A DNA stretch of 64,000 nt from Serratia sp. DD3. Lineage in GTDB: Bacteria; Pseudomonadota; Gammaproteobacteria; Enterobacterales; Enterobacteriaceae. Under the pieces are notes generated by a model, which was given only the letters and a program-made list of their open reading frames with translations, had not been told where the DNA came from and made no database searches. The position numbers and the translations under genes are program-made. The DNA lies in assembly GCF_000496755.2 (NCBI RefSeq), contig NZ_AYKS02000058.1:1-64000 (forward strand), read 5' to 3'. Within the stretch, counting starts at the first letter, position 1. Each line of letters starts with the position of its first letter. Below, in pieces: positions 38,701 through 47,598 of this stretch.

Positions 38701-41700
38701 CGGCGAACGCCTGAGTGTCACCAGCCAAGGCGCGATCAACAACCTCAATGGTGGCTTGCTGAATGCAGCAGGCACCCTGCAACTGACTGCCATCGGTGAT
38801 ATCAGCAATATCGGCTCCACCATCAGTGGTAACCGGGTGGCACTGGAAAGTCTGGATGGCAGCATCATCAACCAGACACAGACCCGCCAATGGGAAGCGC
38901 AAGGCTCATCGGGGGGATGGCTGTCAAAGAGCCTGTCCCTGTCGCACACGGAAGTGGGGGATATTGGCACTATTCGGGCTGGGGACTCGTTAACCCTGAA
39001 CGCCGGGAACAATATCGATATTCAAGGGGCGAAAGTTATCTCCGATGGCACAATGGCGTTATCCGCGGGTAACGATATCAACATTTTGTCAAACACCACC
39101 TACGATGCCGATAAACAAAAATATGGGCGAAAGGTAACAGAAAGCGAAGTTTATGGTAGCCAAGGCAGTGAAATCCGCGCAGAAGGAGCGTTAACGGTCA
39201 AAGCTGGGCAGGATGTCAATGTAAAAGGTAGTCAGATAGGTAGCGAGAGCGATGTCACGGTACAGGCGGGACGGGACATCAACCTGCAAACGCAGGAAAC
39301 GAGCACCCGGCAGAGAAACAACGGTGACGAACAGCGCAGCAACAGTGCGACAGGTACGTTGTTGACCAGCGGTGGTGACCTGACGCTAAGCGCCGGACGG
39401 GATATGAACGCGCAGGCGGCAGGGATGGTGGCTGATAACGACGTCACGCTGAGCGCAGTACGTGATGTCAACCTCACCACCCAACAAACCAGCGAGTACA
39501 GTGAGAGTATCAGTGGTCGGCGGCAGCAGGTGGATGAATCTATTCGCCAGCAGAGCACCGAAATTGCCAGTGGCGGTAATACCACCATTATTGCTGGGCG
39601 GGATATCAACAGCCAGGCGGCCCAAGTTAACTCGCAAGGTGACATAGGCGTGGTTGCCGGACGAGACATCAATCTTGATACAGCTACGGAGAGTGACTAT
39701 CACTTCTTCGAAGAAACCAAAACCAAGAAAGGCGCCCTGTCAAAGACCACCACCCATTCGGTGCAGGAAGATTACGCCACACAAGAAAAAGGCTCCCTGC
39801 TCAGTGGCAACAACGTTTCCCTGTCTGCCGGTAACGATTTGACCGTGAAAGGCTCGACGGTGGTGGGCGACGGCCTGGTCAACCTGCAGGCTGGCAACAA
39901 TGTTGAGATTGTGGCGGCCACCGAGGAGCAATCCAGCTACCGGTTGGATGAGAAGAAAAAGAGCGGCCTCTACAGCGGTGGGGGGATTGGTTTCACCATT
40001 GGCAGCACCTCGTCGCGCCATCAGGTCAACGAAGAGGGCACCACCCAGAGCCAGAGTGTGAGCACCATCGGTTCGACGGGTGGTGATGTGAACATCATCG
40101 CCGGTGGCAAGGTACATATTGGTGGGGCGGATGTACTTGCCAACCAGGACCTGTCGGTCACGGGTGATAGTGTACAGATTGACCCAGGGCACGACCTCTA
40201 CCGCCGAGATGAATCTTTTGAGAGCAAAAGCAGTGGGTTGACTATCGCGCTGTCCGGTGCAGCCGGGAGTGCCATCAACTCGGCAGTCACCACCGCCCAG
40301 CAGGCCAATAAAGAGACCGATAACCGCCTGGCTGCGCTGCAAAATACCAAAGCGGCCCTGTATGGCGTACAAGCAGGGCAAGCTGTCGCCCAGGCAAGCG
40401 CCGCTGGCGGGGATGCCAGCAACACCGTGGGGATCAGCATCTCCGTGGGAAGCCAAAAATCGTCTTCAGAGTCCCATACGCAAGCCGATACTGTCACCGG
40501 TTCAGTTCTTACGGCGGGTAATAACCTTTCCATCACCGCCACCGGTAAAGGCAACGGTGCTGGCAGTGGTGATATTGTGGTGGTCGGCAGCCAACTGAAA
40601 GCCGGTGGTGATACCACACTGGATGCGCAGCGTGATTTACTGCTGCTTGGGGCTGCCAATACGCAAAAAACGGACGGCAAAAACAGCAGTAGCGGTGGCA
40701 ACATCGGTGTCAGCCTGGGGGTTGGCGGTTCAGGGGGCGGTCTAAGCGTCTTCGCCAACGCCAACAAGAGCCAGGGTAGCGAGCACGGTGACGGCACCTA
40801 CTGGAGTGAAACTCTGGTGGACAGTGGCGGCACGCTCTCATTGCACAGTGGCCGCGATACGGCCCTGGTGGGCGCACAGGCCAGCGGTGAAACGGTGAAG
40901 GTAGATGCGGAGCGTAACCTGACACTGCAAAGCCAGCAGGACAGTGACCGCTACGATGCAAAGCAGACCAGTGTCAGTGGTGGGGTCAGTGTTGCGGTGA
41001 TTGGCGGTGGCGGCTCCGCCAACCTGAGTATGAGCCGTGACAAGGTGCACAGTAACTACGATGCGGTGCAGGAGCAGACGGGGATTTATGCGGGTAACGG
41101 TGGCTTTGATATTACGGTGGGTGAACATACCCAGTTGAACGGCGCCGTTATCAGCTCAACCGCCAATGCTGACAAGAACTTGCTGGATACCGGCACGCTG
41201 GGCTTTGGGAATATCGAGAACAAAGCCGAGTACGAGGTTGAGCACCAGAGTGTGGGTATCAGCTCTGGCGGCCCCATCGGCTCACAGTTCGCTGGGAATA
41301 TGGCCAACGGATTGTTGACCGGGGTCAATGGCAGCGGCAGCGCCAGTTCAACCACGCAGTCGGCAATCAGTGACGGTACTATCACCATCCGTGATAAAGA
41401 CAACCAGACGCAGAATGTCGACGATCTCAGTCGGGATATCGCCAACGCCAATCCGGGGCTGGATCCGATATTTGACAAAGAAAAAGAGCAGAACCGGTTA
41501 AGGGAAGCCCAGCTTATTGGGGAAATTGGTGGACAGGCGGCGGATATCGCCCGAACCCAAGGTCAAATCCTGGCCAACAGCGCCGGTAAAGCCGAACTGG
41601 AACAAAAAGGCATCAAGGCACCGGGTAAGGATGCGACACCGGAAGAGTTGGCGGCATACAACAAATTACTGACCAATACGTCTGCCTATAAAACCACTGA

Positions 41701-42820
41701 AGCCCAATGGGGCACCGGGAGTGCTATCCAACAAGGTATTCAGGCGGCGACAGCAGCAGTGCAAGGGCTGGCTGGGGGGAATCTGGCTCAAGCTCTGACA
41801 GGGGCAGCGGCACCGTATCTGGCCGAGGTTATCAAGCAATATGCGCCCGACGAAGCCAGCCGAACTATAGCACATGCGGTATTAGGGGCGGTGGTTGCAC
41901 AAGCCAGTGGTAACAATGGTCTGGCAGGGGCAGCGGGTGCGGCTACGACGGTATTGATTGGGGAAAGCCTCAAGAAATCACTGTACGGCGATATTCCTGT
42001 TAGCCAACTGAGCGAAGAGCAGAAGCAAACACTGGTTGCGCTGGGAAGTCTGGCGGCGGGTCTGGTTGGCGGGTTGGCCAGTGGTGATACCTCAGGCGCG
42101 ATGACTGGAGCCCAGGCAGGCAAGAACGAACTCAGCAATAATATGGCTGGTGCTGGCATGTTATCGCAGATGCTGGCCCAGGAAACACTGAACTCGGCAG
42201 CGATGGCCGAAGCCGGTAAAGGTGGCGCTAATGAACAAGCTGCCTTGGCGCTGACGAAGAAAGTGAAAGAAGGGTTAGACGCTGTTTGCCTGGCAAATAA
42301 CGTCTGTGTGCTGATGGCGATAGTTGCAGCGCAAAATCAATCAGACTCGAACGCTAGTCAGAATCCGAATATCGGTAAAGATCTGACAGATGAGCAGAAG
42401 AAAGATCTGGGCGGTACGGGGTCAGGGACACCAGGTGGGCATGGGCCGGAAGATGAGGAGGCAGGACGAAATAGTAACTCTTCATCAGACCCTAAAAGTA
42501 GGGGGCAGCATGAAGAATATGTGGACTCATTACGTGCATCGATGGAAAAGCCAAATGTTAAAGATGAGAATCTTAAGAACATAATTGATGACTTATACCG
42601 ACCGAATGCCAAAGTTGGCAGTGGAAGTACAGCGGATGCTGTGCGCTACGAATTAGCTACTGGAGAAAAAGTTGGTGGTAGAGGGCACGTTGAAAAGGCC
42701 CAAACATATTCCAAGGCATTGCAGGATTGGCTAAATAAGAATCCTCAAGCTTCTTCAAGTGATAAAGCTGCGGCAGAAAACGTTCTGAAAGACATGCAAA
42801 ATGCTCTTAAGGGTAAGTAA
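32768..42820 (+). CDS. cdiA: CdiA-like contact-dependent inhibition exoprotein
   Basis: A 3350-residue exoprotein. Domains in order: signal peptide (to about 36, LPAFA|NG); TPS secretion domain (to about 300) with NPNL and NPYGI motifs; FHA-1 filamentous repeats to about 1480, rich in LNNSG/LDNAG units; an atypical AT-rich insert at about 1490-1690 in the receptor-binding position; a Tyr/Pro-rich YP-like region (about 1740-1950, [19 protein letters not shown] to YLS); FHA-2 repeats to about 2780; a pretoxin region (about 2890-3125) ending AGKNELSNN where VENN is usual; and a C-terminal toxin tip from about 3125, with an apparent catalytic domain after 3238. Ribosome site GGAAGG. The tip's activity is not recognised. 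Immunity gene follows 2 nt after the stop. Confidence 0.93.
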   Translation: MSQSTDRPLHAAQRWLSYTLCTVLVWQPVLPAFANGVNVTEGNTHLDQAANGVPVVNIATPNQAGISHNKYNEFNVGKEGLILNNATGQLNQSQLGGLIQNNPNLQAGKEAQGIINEVVAPNRSQLQGYVEVAGKQANVMVANPYGITCDGCGFINTPEATLTTGKPVLGADGKLQALEVTQGTITIQGQGLNASQSEKFALIARATEINAQLHAKEANITLGANRVDAQGNVTPIAGQGEVPKVAIDTSALGGMYANRIHLVSSETGVGVNLGNLNAREGDIRLDANGKLTLNNSLAQGNLAVNATEVALSGNHQAGQNITVNSQGQLALSNTAVKAGQQITLNGGALALDHTALSAAQDIRLNTTGQLRAANSTLLAGTDAEGNLTATQTLAVNAGEQQWLNSQLGAGTVIAEAQRDVMLDAGSQLTGLNGVALQGGLLNLAGKASSGGDFTLQGTHLQSTTSSVLSAQQDIHFTFSGNADWQGQLTAGRDLALQADSLNNAGQLAANRNSQITAQTLNNSGLIQAQGEQTLNMGQLDNSGQLQSAGALKLHADTVNNRGLIGSQQELTLLVQDRLDVSGSLYAEGPLNVRADQFLLAGRTTGVQGIEVIGNLQTTTDSALLSAGDINLQGDTFLLNGLLSSDRTLTITGKQITTGERAQSQAKDAMVLTATESAQLAGVFTTLGDLVFSATQAENRADIAANNIDWRSDSLNQQGRIQADQRLTLGVNQLAQQGSLQAGQQLTLRGDTLTNSGFIGASQLDLALTRSLDNRGSLVASEGLMLGVPSLNNSGTLAANTLALNTQSLDNRGLIQASDHADIEAQTLINRLDGRLLAGETLALRTGQLNNAGKLQATDLNVGTQTWHNTGSVLGIDSLTAQVSQDLDNGGQLLSQGPIALNAASLTNSGKILGEGQLTVNTQQLINSGEAQGNSTQLNTNQLTNSGNLIGVERLVLQLQQDLNNAAGGQLLSGGALQINAAAVSNAGLWQGEQIILAAQQLDNTGTLQASKHLQLDLSGNLSSGVGSQMVTQGDAEFNGLALVNQGHWQAANLSLTGTSLFNSGVITGVNQLTGEINGDITQQAGGQILSNGTVTLNAAHLDNAGRIQAGTLALHAVDLTNAGLVLAQASLNAQLSGVFRNLATGDLRSQSVLQLNAAGLDNAGAIQSVGNSTLVLTSPMLNAGKLVVGGTLDLHAPSLNNSGWLQAGNLHFNGNQLDNTGTLIAAGNSGLTLNTFNNQGTVQGESLQLNIGSLNNTGTLLATRQLTVQAQQVENLQSGKLFSAGDLTLVSGALSQFGQLVALGNIALTLNNDFAQQGTLAAGNTLSLNTLGNITLTGTTQGQSLAIRSGGLFTNAGTLRGGDGDVRIDAADITQNAGASLQSGGSVQLFSGSAINNHGFIGTAGDLLLSAVSQLFNSGMLYSGGNMHLLADRIANQYGDILASDSLWMQRDTAGNANSEIVNSSGTIETENGDITLNTVHLLNQRDGLTVNSTYTEYLSSDQPYIDVYLVNMDVNDLGFLAWEHSVGGDNGFDVTGFRLVFNKLQDEKKLLVSESEISVSASGGAARIASGRDMHVYANTLDNNASELLANRAMSLQGETLNNTSTVAGKQSVYQVYRYQCEIFLCPGLGLEFGTHVDGYAINYANVIRSDQYAEDRYARYFLADAPIYENSTDDGIYRAVIQAAGTVSANFTNDISNTTVTANAGSLNHTLTKPTLDNLQQPDNVEGTQAQALDNDQSVSVGTPAWKDSLQSALSTLGNTAADLADYPLPNGNNGRFVPNPDPNSPYLITTNPKLNGLGQLDDSLFDALYTQLGQQPGRAPQENDSRYTNETQFIGSAYFLDRLNLNPDYDYRFLGDAAFDTRYISNALLHQTGQRYINGVGSDLEQMQYLIDNAVQAQTGLGLQFGVSLTTEQVAALDKSIVWWEPVTINGQTVLAPKLYLSSKDTLVLNGSVISGNQVNLKAGSLTNNGSTIQGGERLSVTSQGAINNLNGGLLNAAGTLQLTAIGDISNIGSTISGNRVALESLDGSIINQTQTRQWEAQGSSGGWLSKSLSLSHTEVGDIGTIRAGDSLTLNAGNNIDIQGAKVISDGTMALSAGNDINILSNTTYDADKQKYGRKVTESEVYGSQGSEIRAEGALTVKAGQDVNVKGSQIGSESDVTVQAGRDINLQTQETSTRQRNNGDEQRSNSATGTLLTSGGDLTLSAGRDMNAQAAGMVADNDVTLSAVRDVNLTTQQTSEYSESISGRRQQVDESIRQQSTEIASGGNTTIIAGRDINSQAAQVNSQGDIGVVAGRDINLDTATESDYHFFEETKTKKGALSKTTTHSVQEDYATQEKGSLLSGNNVSLSAGNDLTVKGSTVVGDGLVNLQAGNNVEIVAATEEQSSYRLDEKKKSGLYSGGGIGFTIGSTSSRHQVNEEGTTQSQSVSTIGSTGGDVNIIAGGKVHIGGADVLANQDLSVTGDSVQIDPGHDLYRRDESFESKSSGLTIALSGAAGSAINSAVTTAQQANKETDNRLAALQNTKAALYGVQAGQAVAQASAAGGDASNTVGISISVGSQKSSSESHTQADTVTGSVLTAGNNLSITATGKGNGAGSGDIVVVGSQLKAGGDTTLDAQRDLLLLGAANTQKTDGKNSSSGGNIGVSLGVGGSGGGLSVFANANKSQGSEHGDGTYWSETLVDSGGTLSLHSGRDTALVGAQASGETVKVDAERNLTLQSQQDSDRYDAKQTSVSGGVSVAVIGGGGSANLSMSRDKVHSNYDAVQEQTGIYAGNGGFDITVGEHTQLNGAVISSTANADKNLLDTGTLGFGNIENKAEYEVEHQSVGISSGGPIGSQFAGNMANGLLTGVNGSGSASSTTQSAISDGTITIRDKDNQTQNVDDLSRDIANANPGLDPIFDKEKEQNRLREAQLIGEIGGQAADIARTQGQILANSAGKAELEQKGIKAPGKDATPEELAAYNKLLTNTSAYKTTEAQWGTGSAIQQGIQAATAAVQGLAGGNLAQALTGAAAPYLAEVIKQYAPDEASRTIAHAVLGAVVAQASGNNGLAGAAGAATTVLIGESLKKSLYGDIPVSQLSEEQKQTLVALGSLAAGLVGGLASGDTSGAMTGAQAGKNELSNNMAGAGMLSQMLAQETLNSAAMAEAGKGGANEQAALALTKKVKEGLDAVCLANNVCVLMAIVAAQNQSDSNASQNPNIGKDLTDEQKKDLGGTGSGTPGGHGPEDEEAGRNSNSSSDPKSRGQHEEYVDSLRASMEKPNVKDENLKNIIDDLYRPNAKVGSGSTADAVRYELATGEKVGGRGHVEKAQTYSKALQDWLNKNPQASSSDKAAAENVLKDMQNALKGK

Positions 42821-42822
42821 TA

Positions 42823-43197
42823 ATGGATAAATATATTGATGATTATCTGACTGTTTTTGCTCAAACATCAGAGTATATAAAAAATGAAGTAAACAGATGT
42901 ATCGAATATTGGTTGCCAGAGCCTCCACCGACGATCTTGCTGTTTTCACTAGTGGGTAAAGCACTGGTAAACCAGTTGGGTTCATTAAGTCAGTTGGAGA
43001 AATCAACCTTGTTTCAGCACATCGAAACAGGGATGCGGTCTGATAATGATGAGTTAGCAACTGCTGTTGCAACTGGACTTGTTGAATCGTTAATTACAGC
43101 ATCTGATGAAAATGAGTCAGTTTGGCAAGAAATTGAAAGTTATCTGCATGTTGAGTCAAAAAAGCATGCGTTAGCATGGAAAAATTTTGGGCAGTAA
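42823..43197 (+). CDS. Candidate CDI immunity protein
   Basis: A 124-residue soluble, acidic, mostly helical protein (YIDDYLTVFAQTSEYIKNEV; CIEYWLPEPPPTILLF; LFQHIETGMRSDNDELATAV) starting 2 nt after the cdiA stop, the standard position for the cognate CdiI. Size, lack of signal peptide and low GC compared with the body of cdiA all fit. It is assigned by position, not by a recognised family. It is predicted to bind and block the CdiA C-terminal domain encoded at about 42480-42817. Confidence 0.75.
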   Translation: MDKYIDDYLTVFAQTSEYIKNEVNRCIEYWLPEPPPTILLFSLVGKALVNQLGSLSQLEKSTLFQHIETGMRSDNDELATAVATGLVESLITASDENESVWQEIESYLHVESKKHALAWKNFGQ

Positions 43198-43210
43198 TCT
43201 TAGGCTTATT

Positions 43211-43238
43211 CCCCGGCCAACTGGCCGGGGTTCCAACA
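43211..43238 (+). terminator. GC-rich hairpin after the CDI locus
   Basis: CCCCGGCC (43211-43218) and GGCCGGGG (43223-43230) form a perfect stem with a 4-nt loop, followed by only TTCC. It lies between the immunity gene and the convergent SymE-like genes and could terminate from either side, weakly because the T-run is poor. Confidence 0.5.
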
Positions 43239-43239
43239 T

Positions 43240-43584
43240 CTAAGCCCTAAAACCTTCCTCTTCCCGCCGCTGCACCCGGATCATCCCCGGTGCAGCGGTG
43301 ATCTCCAGTTGTTCAGCGCTGGTTATGCCGCTCTCGGTCAGCCAGTCGCCAGCGATCACCAACTCGCCGTTATCCCGCACCCAATCCGCCCCCAAATCTT
43401 GCCGTTGCTGGCTGACAGAGCACAGTTGTTCCCAAGTGGCCTCATCGGTGACGGTGGTGACCCACAACGTGCGGTTCCTCAAGGTCAGTTGCAACGGGGT
43501 GCCGGTGGTAAAACCGAGTGCGGCCAGTGGCTTGCCGGACAATGTTAACTCTGGGATCGGTTCAGGGCTAAAAGTGATGTTCAT
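43240..43584 (-). CDS. SymE-like protein with two tandem SymE-type units
   Basis: A 114-residue protein. The first half (PELTLSGKPLAALGFTTGTP then LQLTLRNRTLWVTT) follows the core of the E. coli toxin SymE (ITLKGQWLEAAGFATGT). The second half (GELVIAGDWLTESGITSAEQ then LEITAAPGMIRVQ) repeats the same pattern of strand, GxWL, glycine turn and strand, so the protein looks like an internal duplication. It overlaps the next SymE-like gene upstream by 4 nt, forming a two-gene operon. SymE proteins are linked to RNA cleavage or nucleoid condensation in type I toxin-antitoxin systems. Function here unknown. Confidence 0.65.
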   Translation of the reverse strand: MNITFSPEPIPELTLSGKPLAALGFTTGTPLQLTLRNRTLWVTTVTDEATWEQLCSVSQQRQDLGADWVRDNGELVIAGDWLTESGITSAEQLEITAAPGMIRVQRREEEGFRA

Positions 43585-43805
43585 GCGTTCCCCTCCGTGG
43601 TGGTTGCGGTGCGGATAATCAGTTGGCCCTGTTCCGCAATAATGCTCACGGGTTGGCCCTTGTTAAACCCCAGCGCTTCCAGCCAGCGGCCCTTGATGGT
43701 CAGTTGCGGTAATGGGTTCGGCCTGCCCCCGTTGGGGCGGTAGCCGACAATACTCTTACGGGCTTGGGGTGTAGCGGGTTCTGACTTATGATGTTGCTCA
43801 GCCAT
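43581..43805 (-). CDS. SymE-like toxin
   Basis: A 74-residue protein with a clear SymE core: KSIVGYRPNGGRPNPLPQLT, IKGRWLEALGFNKGQPVSI and QGQLIIRT, parallel to [20 protein letters not shown] in SymE. The C-terminal tail of E. coli SymE is absent. The start at 43805 is chosen for its GGAG ribosome site 8 nt upstream; a longer frame to 43865 has none. It is the first gene of the pair with the tandem-unit protein. An antisense regulator like SymR could exist on the plus strand but is not identifiable by eye. Confidence 0.7.
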   Translation of the reverse strand: MAEQHHKSEPATPQARKSIVGYRPNGGRPNPLPQLTIKGRWLEALGFNKGQPVSIIAEQGQLIIRTATTTEGNA

Positions 43806-43886
43806 GGTAACTACTCCTGTTAGTTGCTTGTGGTTAGCGGGTTGTCGGTGTTCCACCACCTTCAACCCGCGCTAAAAATCTTCTTG

Positions 43887-44160
43887 TTAGCTGCCAGTCT
43901 CCTGCTGTTGCGCCTGTGCAATAACCGCATCTAGCATCTCAGCCACTATCTTCTGCCTACCCTTCGGTAACTGGCTGATAATCTCAATCTGTTGTTCCAG
44001 CCGTGATGCCGGGCCGCGCTTGCGTGGGGTGCGTTCTGTCTCTTCACCCAATAAACCTTCCAGAGAAACCGAAAGCAGTTTAGCTACAGCAGGCAGTATA
44101 GATATCTGTATCCGCCGCCGACCCGCTTCCCAAGTCTGTACCGCTTGTTGTGAAACATTA
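43887..44160 (-). pseudogene. XRE-type regulator, N-terminally truncated
   Basis: The minus-strand frame reads VSQQAVQTWEAGRRRIQISI through LLSVSLEGLLGEE and a tail with EIISQLPKGRQKIVAEMLDA. This is the second half of a helix-turn-helix XRE domain plus C-terminal part. Homology stops abruptly at 44157-44161, right where a tyrosine recombinase homology begins on the other strand; the upstream continuation of the frame to 44426 is antisense to the recombinase and not regulator-like. So the first helices of the HTH are missing and the gene is broken by a recombination junction. Confidence 0.7.
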
Positions 44161-44799
44161 GACCCGGCTTCGGGTTTGGTGCTGCCAAAACAGGAAAAAC
44201 GCTTGCCGCGCCGTATCCTGAGTGTGAAGGAGGTGGAGCAGGTGTTGGCGCTGCCGGATATCAGCACCTTGCAGGGGTTGCGTGACCTGGCGTTGTTAGA
44301 GCTGTTGTGGTCAACCGGGATGCTGCGCATGGAAGTGGCCGGGCTTGACCAGTACACGGTTGATACCAGCCGTAAAACAGTGACTATCCGCCAGGGTAAA
44401 GGGAAAAAAGACCGGGTTATCCCCATCGGTGACCGGGCGTTGAAATGGGTACAACACTATCAGCAACAGGTGCGGCCGCAACTGGTGGTTAATCCCGAGG
44501 TTGAGGCGCTGTTCGTGGCACTGGATGGCTTGGCAGGGTTAACACCCAATGGCGTTACGGCTGTCACCAAAAGCGATATCGTGGCTTCCGGTGTCAACCG
44601 CTGGGGCAGTTGCCACCTGTTCCGCCATGCCATGGCAACCCAGATGCTGGAGAACGGCGCCTATATCCGCTGGATACAAGCCATGCTCGGTCATGCCAGT
44701 CTCGAGTCTACACAAATCTATACGCAAGTGAGCATCCGGGTGTTACAGGCAGTTCATGCCTCCACTCACCCCGCAGAGCAGGTTGATGAAAATGAGTAA
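44161..44799 (+). pseudogene. Tyrosine recombinase, catalytic domain only
   Basis: From GAC at 44161 the frame reads DPASGLVLPKQEKRLPRRIL, then SVKEVEQVLALPDISTLQGL and the full catalytic set: Arg in STGMLRMEVAGL, Lys in RQGKGKKDRVIPIGD, HLFRHAMATQML (HxxR) and LGHASLESTQIYTQV with the nucleophile Tyr. The N-terminal core-binding domain is absent, because the sequence to the left belongs to the XRE gene on the other strand. The open frame begins at 44020 by chance in antisense. All catalytic residues remain, but without the DNA-clamping domain normal activity is unlikely. Confidence 0.75.
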
Positions 44800-44851
44800 C
44801 TCTGAAATACTAATAGTTAATAATTGATAGTAATCTGATGGAGAAAATACT

Positions 44852-45115
44852 ATGCCAACCAGCGTGGCGCTAAGCCCCTACTTCGAGGCGTTCATCCGGG
44901 AACAGATAGCAAGTGGACGCTACAACAATACCAGTGAAGTTATCCGTGCCGGACTTCGTGCACTGGAGGAACGGGAACAACAGATGAAACTGGAATCACT
45001 ACAAAAAGCGGTCAGTGCAGGTATAAACAGCGGTGAAAGCAAAGAAGCTGAACCCGTGTTTAACCGGCTGACACGTAAATACCGCAGTATGGCAGAGGGT
45101 AATCAGAGCAAATGA
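44852..45115 (+). CDS. parD: Antitoxin, ParD family
   Basis: An 87-residue ribbon-helix-helix antitoxin: SVALSPYFEAFIREQIASGR then YNNTSEVIRAGLRALEERE is the classic ParD N-terminus, with a toxin-wrapping helical tail. A GGAG ribosome site precedes the ATG. Overlaps the toxin gene by 4 nt. Its toxin partner is interrupted (see next entry), so the antitoxin may now be an orphan. Confidence 0.85.
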   Translation: MPTSVALSPYFEAFIREQIASGRYNNTSEVIRAGLRALEEREQQMKLESLQKAVSAGINSGESKEAEPVFNRLTRKYRSMAEGNQSK

Positions 45116-45423
45116 AGCTGAGCCTATCGCCACTGGCGGAGCATGATATCGAGACCATCGGCGACTATATCGCCCAAGATAATCCGTTAAGGGCGGTGAG
45201 CTTTACTGATGAGTTATATCAGCAATGCCTACTGATAAGTGAATCACCCGACGTTTACCGCGAGAGGCAAGAACTGGGCCAGAGGATAAGAAGCTGCACT
45301 TATGGACGTTACCTTATTGTGTATAGCGTTCATGATGTTTAAGTCAGAATAGAAAGGGTGTTGCACGGAGCCAGAGATATCAGTCTGTTGTTCCCTGGGT
45401 CACCGGAAAGTCCGCAAAGCTAG
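45112..45423 (+). pseudogene. parE: ParE toxin interrupted by an in-frame stop
   Basis: The frame starts with SPLAEHDIETIGDYIAQDNP and TYGRYLIVYSVHDV, as in ParE, but meets TAA at 45340-45342 after 76 residues. Reading on in the same frame without any shift gives VRIERVLHGARDISLLF and a stop at 45421-45423: exactly the family's conserved C-terminal strand and HGARD motif. A single nonsense change therefore explains the break (for example from CAA, GAA or AAA). The 76-residue product lacks the C-terminal strand and is probably inactive, unless the stop is read through. Confidence 0.85.
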
Positions 45424-45489
45424 CTGGTTATCTGTGAGTCGGTGGGTGTGGGAAGCCCACGGCAGCAGGCGCGCAATCAGGCTCTTCTT

Positions 45490-45610
45490 CTCAATCATCA
45501 CCAACTCATCGTTATCCTGCCCACAATCCGCACCCAATCCGCCCACAAAATCATGGCGGCCTTGGCTCACTACGCACAACGCATGGCAAGCGACCTCACA
45601 GTTCTATCCA
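45490..45610 (-). pseudogene. Decayed SymE-like gene fragment
   Basis: The stretch ATCACCAACTC then GTTATCC, and CGCACCCAATCCGCCC, matches 43356-43391 within the intact tandem SymE-like gene, interrupted by a roughly 10-nt insertion. Similarity weakens after about 45560. The orientation is the same as the intact gene (coding on the minus strand), and the reading frame is destroyed. Evidence is within-window nucleotide comparison only. Confidence 0.45.
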
Positions 45611-45680
45611 TATTGGCGCCGAAATTCGCGACTTTGCGCACAGATATGGCACAGCCCACTTGAGTAATTGTTATTCAAAA

Positions 45681-45696
45681 GTTACACATTGGTAAC
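45681..45696. promoter_or_regulatory. Small palindrome upstream of the sugar-acid cluster
   Basis: GTTACACATTGGTAAC: 5-bp arms GTTAC/GTAAC around 6 nt, 130 nt before the SDR gene, in an AT-rich leader. Could be an operator for an unseen regulator; no regulator gene lies in the cluster. Confidence 0.25.
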
Positions 45697-45824
45697 ATTT
45701 TGAAATATTAAGTTTCTTTTTATAACAAATAACAATAAGTAAGAGGTTCTTCTTGATGTTGAAAAACTGAGCTTTAATCCCCTCAATGGCCTGACCATCA
45801 GGCCGCAGTGCTACAGGAGGCAGC

Positions 45825-46565
45825 ATGAATTTATCTGGAAAACGGGTTCTGATCACAGCAGCAGGACAAGGAATTGGTCTAAGCAGCGCCAAACTTTTTG
45901 CAGCAGCGGGTGCTAACGTCCTTGCCAGCGATATCCATACCGAACAACTACAAGGCTTGGATGGCATTACACCACTAACGCTGGATGTTACCGATACCAG
46001 AGCGATTGCCGCAGTGGCAGAAACGGTGGGCACGTTGGATGTATTGTTCAACTGTGCCGGAGTGGTACACAGCGGTTCTATCCTCAACTGCAGTGAACAA
46101 CAATGGCAATTTGCACTCGATCTTAACGTAACCGCGATGTTTCGCATGATCCGCGCTTTCTTGCCCGCTATGTTGGAGCGCCAACAGGGGTCGATTATCA
46201 ATATGTCTTCTGTCGCTTCCAGCGTGAAGGGGGTGCCTAACCGCTTTGCCTACAGCGCTTCCAAAGCCGCAGTCATTGGCCTAACGCGCTCAGTAGCGGC
46301 GGATTATGTTTCCCAAGGGATCCGCTGCAATGCCATTTGCCCAGGCACCGTGGAATCACCTTCTTTGCATCAGCGCATTGCTGAACAAGCTCGTGAACAA
46401 GGCAGTAGCATCGAAACGGTTTATCAGTCATTTGTCGAGCGCCAGCCGCTGGGCCGCATTGGCAAAGCCGAAGAGATCGCCAAGTTGGCGTTGTATCTTG
46501 CGTCAGACGCCAGTTCCTATACTACTGGCACCGTACAGATTATTGATGGCGGTTGGAGCAACTAA
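45825..46565 (+). CDS. Short-chain dehydrogenase, likely 2-keto-3-deoxy-sugar acid dehydrogenase
   Basis: A 246-residue classical SDR: cofactor motif TAAGQGIGLSSAKLF, an Asp after strand 2 (ASDIHTEQL) indicating NAD preference, NCAG, catalytic Tyr143-x-x-x-Lys147 in AYSASKAA, and Ser in NMSSVAS. The C-terminal PLGRIGKAEEIAKLALYLAS and DGGWSN are typical. The sequence style matches 2-keto-3-deoxy-L-fuconate dehydrogenases. Its neighbour is a FAH-family hydrolase, the next step in the diketo-hydrolase route for L-fucose or L-rhamnose, supporting the assignment. Confidence 0.8.
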   Translation: MNLSGKRVLITAAGQGIGLSSAKLFAAAGANVLASDIHTEQLQGLDGITPLTLDVTDTRAIAAVAETVGTLDVLFNCAGVVHSGSILNCSEQQWQFALDLNVTAMFRMIRAFLPAMLERQQGSIINMSSVASSVKGVPNRFAYSASKAAVIGLTRSVAADYVSQGIRCNAICPGTVESPSLHQRIAEQAREQGSSIETVYQSFVERQPLGRIGKAEEIAKLALYLASDASSYTTGTVQIIDGGWSN

Positions 46566-46584
46566 GGCTTAAGGAAAGAGAATA

Positions 46585-47454
46585 ATGAAACTTTTACGTT
46601 ATGGTGCGGCAGGGCGGGAATGCCCAGGTGTTTATGATAATAACGGCAATATTCGCGACCTTTCGCAGCATATTACCGATGTGGCCGGATTGGCCCTGTT
46701 GCCGGAAAACCTCACTCGTTTGCAGCAACTTGATCTTGCCACCCTACCGTTGGTCGAAGGAAAGCCGCGTCTGGGTGCTTGTGTCGGTAACATTGGCAAA
46801 TTCATCTGTATTGGACTGAACTATGCCGACCACGCAGAGGAAACCGGTGCAGCGATCCCAACAGAACCCGTCGTTTTCAATAAATGGACCAGTGCCGTGG
46901 TTGGGCCAAACGACGATGTACTGATCCCCAGAGACTCAATCAAAACAGACTGGGAAGTGGAACTGGGCGTGGTGATTGGCCTAGGGGGAAGCTATATCAG
47001 CGAACAGGATGCCATGCAGCATGTCGCCGGTTATTGCGTAATTAATGATGTATCTGAGCGCGAGTTTCAGCTTGAACGCGGCGGCACCTGGGACAAAGGC
47101 AAAGGCTGCGATACCTTTGGCCCCATCGGCCCTTGGCTGGTCACTACTGATGAAATTCCTGACCCGCATAGCCTCAACTTATGGCTGGAGGTGGATGGTA
47201 AACGCTATCAGAATGGAAATACCAACACCATGATCTTCTCGATCCCGTACATCATCAGCTACCTGAGCCGTTTTATGAGCCTGCAACCCGGGGATGTGAT
47301 TTCCACAGGCACACCTCCAGGAGTGGGGATGGGGCAAAAACCCTATCCAATCTACCTGCAACCCAATCAAACGATGCGCCTGGGAATAGATGGCTTGGGT
47401 GAACAGTGCCAAAGAACTGTAGGTTACCCGGTTAAACGCTCAAACAATCTGTAA
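46585..47454 (+). CDS. FAH-family hydrolase, likely 2,4-diketo-3-deoxy-sugar acid hydrolase
   Basis: A 289-residue fumarylacetoacetate hydrolase-fold enzyme. The N-terminal small domain is followed by the FAH core with FICIGLNYADHAEETG, metal-binding acidic residues in DWEVELGVVIG and the NDVSERE segment, and the C-terminal STGTPPGVGMG turn. Members cleave C-C bonds of 2,4-diketo acids; in the nonphosphorylative fucose/rhamnose route the products are pyruvate and lactate. Starts 19 nt after the SDR gene with AAGGA ribosome site, so co-transcribed. Confidence 0.85.
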   Translation: MKLLRYGAAGRECPGVYDNNGNIRDLSQHITDVAGLALLPENLTRLQQLDLATLPLVEGKPRLGACVGNIGKFICIGLNYADHAEETGAAIPTEPVVFNKWTSAVVGPNDDVLIPRDSIKTDWEVELGVVIGLGGSYISEQDAMQHVAGYCVINDVSEREFQLERGGTWDKGKGCDTFGPIGPWLVTTDEIPDPHSLNLWLEVDGKRYQNGNTNTMIFSIPYIISYLSRFMSLQPGDVISTGTPPGVGMGQKPYPIYLQPNQTMRLGIDGLGEQCQRTVGYPVKRSNNL

Positions 47455-47598
47455 AAGGCAAAGTCGTAAACTTCGCCAAGCACATAGCTCGTTTTCTAGC
47501 GACACTCTCACCTTCCCAGAGAGAAAGCACAACCCGTGAACATGCAACTTTAAATATGACAAATATAAAATAAACAACAGAAACCCTGGAGCGTTACG

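Noticed and set aside
41860..42160. VENN motif in cdiA
   Set aside because: Searched in the translated pretoxin region; only ELSNN is present at that place.
44020..44160. 5' part of the recombinase frame as protein
   Set aside because: This stretch is antisense to the XRE helix-turn-helix fragment; recombinase similarity begins only at 44161.
45434..45667. Short plus-strand frames after parE as genes
   Set aside because: The DNA there matches the opposite strand of the SymE-like gene, so these frames are accidental.
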